Below are positions 7,197-12,309 of a stretch of DNA of 12,309 bases, piece by piece; positions within the stretch are counted from its first letter, which is position 1, and every line of letters starts with the position of its first letter. The position numbers were made by a program, and so were the translations under genes. This DNA comes from Deltaproteobacteria bacterium UBA2385 (GTDB lineage Bacteria; Myxococcota_A; UBA796; UBA2385). The DNA lies in NCBI GenBank assembly GCA_002343455.1, contig DDSR01000129.1, forward strand, positions 5,502 through 17,810, read 5' to 3'. The notes under the pieces are model-generated. The model was not told the DNA's origin. It worked only from the letters and a program-made list of their open reading frames with translations, and made no database searches.

Positions 7197-8087
7197 GTGG
7201 GCCGAGGCAACCTCCCCGACGACATCGTCCGGTTGCTGTCCTTTCACGGCCCGGTCGAGGTCTGGACGGGCACGGGGGAGCTCGCGGCCACCGCCAGGGT
7301 GCACGTCGCGCCCTTCGACGACGAGCTGATCCTGCTGGTGCCGCCGCAGTCCCCGCTGGTCGCGGGGGTGATGCAGACCCCGGCGGCGATGGTGACGGCC
7401 AAGGTCGAGGACCAGCGCTATGCGCTGCGCTTGCAGGGTCGGGCCGTGCCCGGTCGCCTCGTCAGCGTCCACCCCAACCGGGGGTCGATCACCCCCTGGC
7501 TGCCCGAGGGCCAGCAGCCCCACCGCTTCCTGGCCATCCCCTTCGTGGTGGACTCGGTCGAGCTGGTCCGGGAGGAGGGCCAGGTCCGCAACCGCTACGC
7601 GGGGCCGACACCGACCGGGCGGGCCCTGCCCTCGCAGGCGCGGCGCTGGCTCTCGGCGGCCTTCGGAGATGGCGGCCGGGTCCCGGTCATCGCCTCGCTG
7701 GTGCTGATCTTCGTGTGGTACGGCTACCTGGGAGCCGAGCAGCCCTGGCGGCCGCTGGGGGTGCTGATCGCCTGGGCGGGAGCCCTCGGCCTGATCGCCG
7801 GGATCCGCTTGATCGGGCAGGGGGCGGCCTTCGAGAAGTGGCTGCGAGGCGACGGCAAGGCCGAGGACGCGCCCGCCATCCGCGACGGGTGGATCGCCCC
7901 CGGCGAGGCGCGCTTCACCGGGACCGTCGCCCTGGGGGTGGCCGCCCTGGCCCTGACCCTGCTCGGCTTCATGCACCGGGGAGGGGCGACCATCCTGGTG
8001 GTCCTGATCGCCTCGGGCTCGCCGGTGCTGGCGCTGGCCTGGCTGCTGCACGGAACCGTGGCCTCCCGCGAGCCTGGCGAGAGTTGA
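7197..8087 (+). CDS. Membrane protein with N-terminal split-barrel-like (pyridoxamine-phosphate-oxidase-like) domain
   Basis: The 296-residue protein has two halves. Residues about 10-135 look like a flavin-binding split barrel of the pyridoxamine 5'-phosphate oxidase group: alternating strands ('AATARVHVAPFDDELILLVPP', 'PAAMVTAKVEDQRYALRLQGRAVPG') as in proteins that bind FMN, F420 or haem. This is pattern recognition, and no catalytic residue can be assigned. The second half has four hydrophobic helices at about 162-179, 187-207, 241-259 and 263-285, with charged links such as 'FEKWLRGDGKAEDAP'. The protein should sit in the inner membrane with the barrel probably in the cytoplasm, since there is no signal peptide. 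The GTG start 7 bases after the ileS stop implies co-transcription and translational coupling. The next gene begins 43 bases further on. The function is unknown; any link to translation would rest on context alone. Confidence 0.8.
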   Translation: MGRGNLPDDIVRLLSFHGPVEVWTGTGELAATARVHVAPFDDELILLVPPQSPLVAGVMQTPAAMVTAKVEDQRYALRLQGRAVPGRLVSVHPNRGSITPWLPEGQQPHRFLAIPFVVDSVELVREEGQVRNRYAGPTPTGRALPSQARRWLSAAFGDGGRVPVIASLVLIFVWYGYLGAEQPWRPLGVLIAWAGALGLIAGIRLIGQGAAFEKWLRGDGKAEDAPAIRDGWIAPGEARFTGTVALGVAALALTLLGFMHRGGATILVVLIASGSPVLALAWLLHGTVASREPGES

Positions 8088-8099
8088 GTTCAACCCGAT

Positions 8100-8116
8100 G
8101 CCGGGCTCGGCCCGGC
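8100..8116 (+). other. Perfect hairpin GCCGGGC-TCG-GCCCGGC between two co-directional genes
   Basis: A 7-base-pair GC-only stem with a 3-base loop lies between the stop at 8087 and the ATG at 8131. A smaller palindrome, GTTGA-GT-TCAAC (8083-8094), overlaps the upstream stop codon. No T-run follows, so a terminator is unlikely. It could be an mRNA-stability or translation-modulating hairpin, or simple GC-rich chance. Confidence 0.3.
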
Positions 8117-8130
8117 CTGGTGGAGCGTGT

Positions 8131-9192
8131 ATGTCGGTCGATCTGAGAGGACCCAGCGCGATGGCGCTCACCGCCGGGATCCTGCTGCTGTCGCGCTCGC
8201 GCAGCTTCGGGCAGCCCATCGCGGTCAACGTGATGGGCGACTCGGGCGACATCGCCCTGGTCAAGGGGCCCGCGCTCGTCCACTCCTGGGTGCTGGCGAG
8301 CTGCGGCATCGGCCGCGAGCTGGGGGCCGGCGCGCTGGTCATCGTCCCTGGCCCTGCCGATGCGCCGCTGGCCGTGTCGATCTCCGAGGACGGCGTCGGA
8401 GACTGGTTCTTCGTCGACCGGGCCGGGCGTGGCGTACACCCCGCCACCCGGGCCTTCGTGGAGCTCTGCCGCGAGCAGGACCCGCGCCTGCGGGAGCTGG
8501 CCCGTGACCTCCGCGACGCCTTCACTGCGATGAGCTGTCCGACCGAGCCGGCGCTGCTGGATCTGCTCTTCGGCGCCCCGGCCCCGCCGCTGCAGCGGCT
8601 CAGCCTCGCCCTGCGCGCCGGGCAGGCCATGAGCGCGGGCCCCCGGGTGGCGCTGACCCGCTTCTTCGACTCCAGCCCCTCGCGGCTGCCCGACCCCCTG
8701 GAGGGGCCGGTCGACGCCCTTGCCCTGGCCCGGGCGCGGCAGGAGGGCAGCCTCGGCTCCTTCCTCGACCGCCTCTCCTTGCGGGTGCGCGATCGTGTCG
8801 CCGACTGGTTCGCGCGCTACTTCGAGGCCGACGACCAGGGGAGGTACCTCGCGCTGGTCCTGCCGATGGTCGAGCTGCTCAGCCACATCGCCGCCTTGCC
8901 CCCTCAGACCATGCTCCCCCCCCTCCCGGCGGCGGCGGACGCGGTGGCCGTCCACCTGGGCTCGGCGCTCGGCGCGAGCCGCGGAGAGTCGGACGCCAGC
9001 GGGGAGCTCAGCTCGATGTTCCGCTTTCTGGGGGGCCGCTTCGTCGAGGAGGCCCGCTACCCGGTCGAGCTGGTCTTCCCGCCGCCGCCCGATGGCGAGC
9101 TGGCCCGCTGGCAGTGGTTCTGCCGGGCGACGCGCGAGGCTGCGGACACCGCCGATGCGCTGTGGAGGCGAATCGTCGACCCGGCGAGCTGA
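8131..9192 (+). CDS. Hypothetical protein, family not recognised
   Basis: The 353-residue product matches no family I recognise. The N-terminal ~110 residues look like an alpha/beta domain ('AMALTAGILLLSRSRSFGQ', 'PIAVNVMGDSGDIALV', 'AGALVIVPGPADAPLAVSIS', 'GDWFFVDRAGRGVHP'). The rest is mostly helical and Ala/Leu/Arg-rich ('QEGSLGSFLDRLSLRVRDRV', 'GRYLALVLPMVELLSHIAAL', 'WFCRATREAADTADALW'). It has no clear signal peptide, no long membrane helix apart from a weak hydrophobic patch near residue 12, and few cysteines. The ATG at 8131 was chosen because GGTGGAG (8119-8125) ends 5 bases before it. A further upstream ATG at 8098 falls in the hairpin region and lacks a ribosome site. Codon use is typical of its neighbours. 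It follows the split-barrel membrane protein by 43 bases, so one operon with ileS is plausible. Confidence 0.8.
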   Translation: MSVDLRGPSAMALTAGILLLSRSRSFGQPIAVNVMGDSGDIALVKGPALVHSWVLASCGIGRELGAGALVIVPGPADAPLAVSISEDGVGDWFFVDRAGRGVHPATRAFVELCREQDPRLRELARDLRDAFTAMSCPTEPALLDLLFGAPAPPLQRLSLALRAGQAMSAGPRVALTRFFDSSPSRLPDPLEGPVDALALARARQEGSLGSFLDRLSLRVRDRVADWFARYFEADDQGRYLALVLPMVELLSHIAALPPQTMLPPLPAAADAVAVHLGSALGASRGESDASGELSSMFRFLGGRFVEEARYPVELVFPPPPDGELARWQWFCRATREAADTADALWRRIVDPAS

Positions 9193-9208
9193 GCAGGCTG
9201 CGCTCGTC

Positions 9209-9237
9209 CTGCCATCGGGCACCGCCTGAGCTACAGT
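9209..9237 (+). promoter_or_regulatory. Candidate promoter (CTGCCA, 17 bases, TACAGT) for the ART-Nudix gene
   Basis: CTGCCA at 9209-9214 matches four of six -35 positions. TACAGT at 9232-9237 matches four of six -10 positions. The spacing is exactly 17 bases, and the -10 is preceded by GC. Transcription would start near 9244, leaving a leader of about 57 bases before the ATG at 9301. This suggests the gene is expressed independently of the ileS group. Confidence 0.45.
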
Positions 9238-9254
9238 ACGAGGGTCTCGGGCAG

Positions 9255-9271
9255 GCCGCATTCGCTGCGGC
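9255..9271 (+). promoter_or_regulatory. Leader hairpin GCCGCA-TTCGC-TGCGGC
   Basis: A perfect 6-base-pair stem with a 5-base loop lies in the predicted 5' leader of the ART-Nudix gene, 30 bases before its ATG. No Shine-Dalgarno sequence is apparent between the hairpin and the start. The hairpin could influence translation or mRNA stability, or be a short protein-binding site. The evidence is the symmetry only. Confidence 0.3.
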
Positions 9272-9300
9272 GCTCCCATCCTCTCCTACCGAACGCTCTC

Positions 9301-10137
9301 ATGAACGACCGCTCTCCTCCGGAGGTCCCCGTCGCGGGACCCCCCGCTCCTCGCGGGAGAAGGCGCCGAACCCCCGCCACCGGCTCGTCGCTACCGGACA
9401 TCCTCTACCACGCCACCACCCAGGAACGCGCCCAGCGGGCGGTCCAGCGTGGCGTGCTGGACGTGGGGGGCGGGCGAGCGGTCTACCTCTCGCGCACCGA
9501 GTCGCAGGCCTGGCAGGTCGCCCATCGGCTGCCCGGCGACCCCTGCGTGCTCTACATCGACGCCGGCCGAGGCGCCGCCACCCGTCGCCTGCGCTTCGAG
9601 CGCAACCGCCAGGGCCTCTGGCAGGTCGGGTCGGTGCCGGTCGGCTTCGTGCTCAACCTGCGCCACGGCTTTGCCGAGCAGGCCAGCGCGGGCGGGGTGC
9701 CGGTCTGGTTCGGCCCGCAGGGGCCCGAGGTGCTCCTGATCCAGTGCCAGCGGGGCAACCGGCTGACCTGGGAGGTCGCCAAGGGCAAGCTGGAAGCGGG
9801 GGAGTCGCCCGAGCAGGCGGCCGTGCGCGAGGTCTGCGAGGAGATCGGCATCGAGGACCCGATGCCGGTCCTGTACCCGCTCGGTGTCGTCCGCTACGGC
9901 TTCACCACGCCCGAGCAGGAGGCCCGCCTCAAGACCCTCCACATGTTCCTGCTGCGCGCGTCCAAGCGCCACGACCGCTTCCGACCGGCCAGCACGGAGG
10001 GCATCCGCTCAGCCGCCTGGTTCCACCCGGAGGAGGCCATGGAGGTCGTCGTTCACCGCAGCCTGGTGCCGCTGATGCGGCGGGTGGCGGCGCTGCTGGA
10101 GGACGGGGGGCTGAGCGGGGCGGGGTCGCCGGGCTGA
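9301..10137 (+). CDS. Fusion of Tpt1/KptA-like ADP-ribosyltransferase lobe with a Nudix hydrolase
   Basis: The 278-residue protein has a short basic leader (residues 1-30) and then two domains. Residues about 33-120 resemble the NAD+-binding ADP-ribosyltransferase-fold lobe of RNA 2'-phosphotransferases (Tpt1/KptA): 'LYHATT' with H37, 'AVYLSRTESQAWQV' and 'CVLYIDAGR'. The 'GLWQVGSVPVGFVL' segment parallels the KptA segment ending 'GVW..-VP'. The RNA-binding winged-helix lobe normally preceding it is absent. The second conserved His of the VHLS strand is Tyr (Y62). Residues about 133-265 are a Nudix hydrolase with a complete box: G162, E168, R176-E177 and E180-E181, then G183-I184. KptA removes an RNA 2'-phosphate using NAD+ and makes ADP-ribose cyclic phosphate; Nudix enzymes cleave nucleoside diphosphates, including ADP-ribose. 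Acting on consecutive NAD-derived products is therefore an appealing but unproven role. It is probably cytosolic. The ATG at 9301 lacks a clear ribosome site. Nudix confidence is very high; the ART-lobe call is good but based on pattern. Confidence 0.9.
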   Translation: MNDRSPPEVPVAGPPAPRGRRRRTPATGSSLPDILYHATTQERAQRAVQRGVLDVGGGRAVYLSRTESQAWQVAHRLPGDPCVLYIDAGRGAATRRLRFERNRQGLWQVGSVPVGFVLNLRHGFAEQASAGGVPVWFGPQGPEVLLIQCQRGNRLTWEVAKGKLEAGESPEQAAVREVCEEIGIEDPMPVLYPLGVVRYGFTTPEQEARLKTLHMFLLRASKRHDRFRPASTEGIRSAAWFHPEEAMEVVVHRSLVPLMRRVAALLEDGGLSGAGSPG

Positions 10138-10180
10138 GCGGCGGTCCCTCGACCGCCTTCCGCTTCCAGTCCCTGTCGGG

Positions 10181-10186
10181 TAGGGT
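10181..10186 (+). promoter_or_regulatory. Possible -10 element (TAGGGT) for the amylase-family gene
   Basis: GGGTAGGGT lies 30 bases before the ATG at 10217. It has the TA...T pattern found before other genes here. The hexamer 17 bases upstream (TTCCGC, 10158-10163) is a poor -35 match, so the call is weak. Transcription would begin near 10193. Confidence 0.3.
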
Positions 10187-10216
10187 CTACTCTCCACGCG
10201 CCCGGATCCCGACGCG

Positions 10217-11818
10217 ATGCTACTGCCCTGGACATGGCTCCTGGTGACCGGCTGTGTCGCCGATCCGCCCCGCGTGGATCTCTGCCGGGAGCTGAAGACC
10301 CTGCCGCCCAGCCCCGCGGCCGCGCCGAGCAGCGGGCTCATCTACGAGGCGTACGTGCGGTCCTTCCAGGACAGCGACGGCGATGGCATCGGCGACCTGC
10401 AGGGGATGATCTCCCGACTGCCATACCTTCAGCGCCTCGGCGTCGAGCACCTCTGGCTGATGCCCGTCTTCCCCAGCCCGGGCCCCGCCGGCTACGATGC
10501 CGTCGCCTTGGATGAGGTCAGCTCGGACTATGGCAGCGAGGAGGACCTCGTCGAGCTGATCCAGGCGGCCGGCGAGGTGGGCATCACCATCATGCTCGAC
10601 GTGCCCATCAACCACAGCTCCGTCGATCACCCCTGGTTCCAGCTCGCGCTGGCCCACCGCGACTCGGCGGAAGGGGGGGCGTATGTGTTCAGCCATGAAC
10701 AGTGGGACGAGCTGCGATGGTTCCCTACCTATGAAGAGGACCGCTGGTACTACGCCTACTTTGGCGAGGAGTTCCCCGACTTCGACTGGTCCAGCCCCTT
10801 CATCATCGAGGAGATCCCACGCGCCCTCCGGCACTGGACGGACCTGGGCGTAGGCGGCTTCCGGCTCGATGCGGTACGGCAGATCGTCGAGGACGACGGC
10901 GACATCTCCGATACACGGTTGGGCCACTGTACGCTGGCCTGGCTCTACGCGGAGCTCGCCTCGGAGGGGGCGATGGTCTTCTCCGAAGCCTGGAGCCTGG
11001 AGCTGGAGACCGTGACGCCCTATCTGGGCACGGTGAAGCGGCCGCAGACGGATCTCGTCCTCGGCATGCCCCGCCACCACGCCATCGTCGAAGCCCTCAC
11101 CCAGCGCTCCGCCCGGGTCCTGATCGAACATCTCGCGGCCGAGGCCCGAGCCGGCGTGCTGGACCGCATGGCCACGCACGCGGGCAGCCATGATCTCACC
11201 CGCCTGTTGGGGCGGATCCCCGAGCCCGAGGTGCGGCGGAGCTGGATGGTCCTTCTGTTCACCCTTCCCGGCAGTCCGGTCCTCTACTATGGAGACGAGA
11301 TCGACCTCAGCGACACCCACCAGCAGCCGCAGGACCTGCCCTGGCGCGCACCCATGGCCTGGGACGGCGAGGCCTGGGGAGGGTTCTCGACCGGCCATCC
11401 CTGGATGGAGCCCTCTCACGGATACATCGACGGCGTGCACGCTCAAGCCCAGGAGGCCGACCCCAGCAGCATGCTCAGCCTGATCCTGGGGCTGGTCGAT
11501 CTCCGGGCCATGACCTCGGCGCTGCGAGGCGGCGAGCTGGTGCTCCATGGTCACACCGAGCACGCCGTCATGGCTTTCGAGCGACGCCCCCTCGACGGCG
11601 ACGACGCGCGCGTCCTGGTCGTGCTCAACACGGGGGCCGAGGAGCGCCACGCGCTGCGCTTCGAGGGCACCGGCGCCGAGGCCTGGTTCGACCTGACGGC
11701 CGAGGGCGCCGAGCGTTTCCCAGGCACCGAGGGCCTGACCGTGCCGGGCAGGGGCTATATGATCCTCAGCGACCGGGACCTCAGCCCGCTGACCGTGGCG
11801 GGGCCCCTGGGGGATTGA
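10217..11818 (+). CDS. GH13 alpha-amylase-family glycoside hydrolase, predicted lipoprotein
   Basis: This 533-residue protein acts on alpha-glucosidic bonds by the retaining GH13 mechanism. It begins with a short hydrophobic leader and a lipobox (V10-T-G-C13), so it is probably exported and lipid-anchored; the leader lacks the usual basic residues. The (beta/alpha)8 barrel starts at 'IYEAYVRSFQDSDGDGIGDL', whose D52-x-D54-x-D56...D60 is a likely calcium site. Conserved regions follow: I, D128-VPIN-H133; II, 'GFRLDAV' with nucleophile D218; III, 'VFSEAW' with acid/base E257; IV, 'AGSHDLTR' with D326, where Ser replaces the usual Asn of NHD. 'PGSPVLYYGDEI' (351-362) is also typical, and a beta-sandwich C-terminal domain closes the protein. 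The residues fit the alpha-glucosidase/alpha-amylase branch, but the substrate cannot be read from sequence. No in-frame start exists between the upstream stop at 10181-10183 and this ATG. The gene converges on the next one with a 52-base gap. Confidence 0.93.
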   Translation: MLLPWTWLLVTGCVADPPRVDLCRELKTLPPSPAAAPSSGLIYEAYVRSFQDSDGDGIGDLQGMISRLPYLQRLGVEHLWLMPVFPSPGPAGYDAVALDEVSSDYGSEEDLVELIQAAGEVGITIMLDVPINHSSVDHPWFQLALAHRDSAEGGAYVFSHEQWDELRWFPTYEEDRWYYAYFGEEFPDFDWSSPFIIEEIPRALRHWTDLGVGGFRLDAVRQIVEDDGDISDTRLGHCTLAWLYAELASEGAMVFSEAWSLELETVTPYLGTVKRPQTDLVLGMPRHHAIVEALTQRSARVLIEHLAAEARAGVLDRMATHAGSHDLTRLLGRIPEPEVRRSWMVLLFTLPGSPVLYYGDEIDLSDTHQQPQDLPWRAPMAWDGEAWGGFSTGHPWMEPSHGYIDGVHAQAQEADPSSMLSLILGLVDLRAMTSALRGGELVLHGHTEHAVMAFERRPLDGDDARVLVVLNTGAEERHALRFEGTGAEAWFDLTAEGAERFPGTEGLTVPGRGYMILSDRDLSPLTVAGPLGD

Positions 11819-11827
11819 GCTTGTCTG

Positions 11828-11864
11828 GAGGGGGCAGCGGGCTCATCGAACCCACGCCCCCCCT
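11828..11864. terminator. Possible bidirectional terminator hairpin between convergent genes
   Basis: The 52-base gap between two convergent stop codons contains GGGGGC (11830-11835) facing GCCCCC (11856-11861). An inner GGG (11839-11841) pairs with CCC (11851-11853), leaving a 9-base loop. The position suits a shared terminator. Neither strand has a T-run after the stem, so classical intrinsic termination is not shown. Confidence 0.35.
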
Positions 11865-11870
11865 CTGCCC

Positions 11871-12309
11871 TCAGGGGCAATTCGCGGCGCAGGTCAGGCT
11901 GGCGTTCCACTGCCCGGTGAGGCTTCCACCGTCCCAGCTCATCTGGAAGGTCCCATCGGTGTTGGCGGTGTTGGAGTCGACGAGGTCGAAGGCGCCCACC
12001 GAGAAGCTCCCGCTCGCGCCGGCGGTCAGCGGGCAGCTCACGCTGGCCCCGGTGTTCCCGTTGACGACCTGCATGGTCACGAAGCCCCCGCAGTCGAAGG
12101 TGCCCGCGGCGGGGTCGGGCAGCACCAGGGTCATGCCGAAGCCGCTGCTGGCGTCCATGCACTGGAGGTTGAGCTGGGTCTGGGTGCCGTAGTAGTAGCT
12201 GAAGCTCGGGCCCATCGGGGTGTCGCCCTCGTTGCAGGCGAGGTCGTAGCTGGTGCCCTCCCAGACCACCGTGGCGGTGAGGTCTGCGTCGGTGTCGGTG
12301 TCGGTGTCG
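11871..12309 (-). CDS. Partial gene: cysteine-rich secreted/surface protein with Asp-Thr linker (5' end outside window)
   Basis: The reading frame is open to the right edge of the window, so the protein's N-terminus is missing. The visible 145 residues start with an Asp-Thr repeat (DTDTDTDAD) and continue into a Gly/Ser/Thr-rich, probably all-beta domain. Six cysteines occur in it ('YDLACNEG', 'NLQCMD', 'FDCGGF', 'VSCPLT', 'SLTCAANCP'), which suggests disulfides and hence export. Asp-Thr linkers after a lipoprotein signal are common in surface proteins of Myxococcota, so a lipoprotein is likely, though the signal peptide cannot be seen. Function is unknown. Internal starts such as the GTG at 12269 are not the real start, because the coding signal continues upstream through the repeat. 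The gene converges on the amylase-family gene. Confidence 0.75.
   Translation of the reverse strand, partial: DTDTDTDADLTATVVWEGTSYDLACNEGDTPMGPSFSYYYGTQTQLNLQCMDASSGFGMTLVLPDPAAGTFDCGGFVTMQVVNGNTGASVSCPLTAGASGSFSVGAFDLVDSNTANTDGTFQMSWDGGSLTGQWNASLTCAANCP
12288..12309. repeat. Hexanucleotide tandem repeat encoding an Asp-Thr linker
   Basis: The unit GGTGTC (plus strand) occurs three times in tandem at 12291-12308 and runs off the window edge. On the minus strand it encodes alternating Asp and Thr. Such in-frame repeats can change copy number without shifting the frame. Confidence 0.7.

Noticed and set aside
3944..7225. 1093-codon open frame on the minus strand opposite ileS
   Set aside because: It lies antisense to an unmistakable ileS. 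It has low-complexity Gly/Ala/Asp/Leu/Val/Arg composition and no family motif, which is typical of GC-rich third-position bias.
7969..9279. 436-codon minus-strand frame opposite the 353-residue hypothetical gene
   Set aside because: Considered because the plus-strand gene is itself unrecognised. The plus-strand gene has a proper ribosome site, fits the operon layout and has a more protein-like composition; the minus frame is Arg/Gly/Ala/Gln-rich without structure.
10220..11650. 476-codon minus-strand frame opposite the GH13 gene
   Set aside because: All GH13 conserved regions are on the plus strand; the antisense frame has no motif.
1..12309. Defence island, phage, CRISPR or transposon content
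   Set aside because: No repeats-spacer array, recombinase, toxin-antitoxin pair or nuclease was seen. The ART-Nudix gene alone does not establish a defence system.

Overview
The window is uniformly GC-rich, and every strongly supported gene is an ordinary bacterial chromosomal gene in dense packing. Three things suggest a Myxococcota-like (former delta-proteobacterial) chromosome: the very high GC, the mixture of secreted lipoproteins and family-level 'hypothetical' proteins, and a surface-protein gene with an Asp-Thr repeat linker at the right edge. No rRNA, tRNA, CRISPR array, integrase, transposase or phage gene was seen. The lineage call is an inference.

Left part (1-3732). A minus-strand D-aminoacylase-type amidohydrolase (127-1866) is transcribed divergently from a small glycine-rich membrane-associated protein (1931-2452). 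That gene converges on a minus-strand gene (2494-3732) for a probably exported protein ending in a DUF2314 domain. The DUF2314 gene is head-to-head with ileS, and the two proposed start codons share one CATG.

Centre (3731-9192). ileS (3731-7189) encodes an 1152-residue isoleucyl-tRNA synthetase of the long, eukaryote-like class. Both of its nucleotide-binding signatures are variant (HNGH; KESKS), and about 80 extra residues sit just after the KMSKS loop. A GTG-start gene (7197-8087) follows 7 bases later; it encodes a four-helix membrane protein with a split-barrel-like N-terminal region. A 353-residue protein of unknown family comes next (8131-9192). These three genes look like one transcription unit.

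Right part (9193-12309). A fresh promoter-like sequence and a 5' leader hairpin precede the most interesting gene (9301-10137). It joins the catalytic (ADP-ribosyltransferase-fold) lobe of a Tpt1/KptA RNA 2'-phosphotransferase, without the RNA-binding lobe, to a complete Nudix hydrolase. Coupled NAD+/ADP-ribose chemistry in one polypeptide is the simplest idea, but it is unproven. Next is a GH13 alpha-amylase-family lipoprotein (10217-11818). It converges on the 3' end of a minus-strand cysteine-rich secreted protein (11871 to beyond 12309).

The right-hand genes do not form an obvious single pathway. Several gene starts are preceded by the same (G)(C/G)TA-S-N-N-T element, which may be the local housekeeping -10 sequence. 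Many long antisense reading frames exist but are GC-bias shadows.
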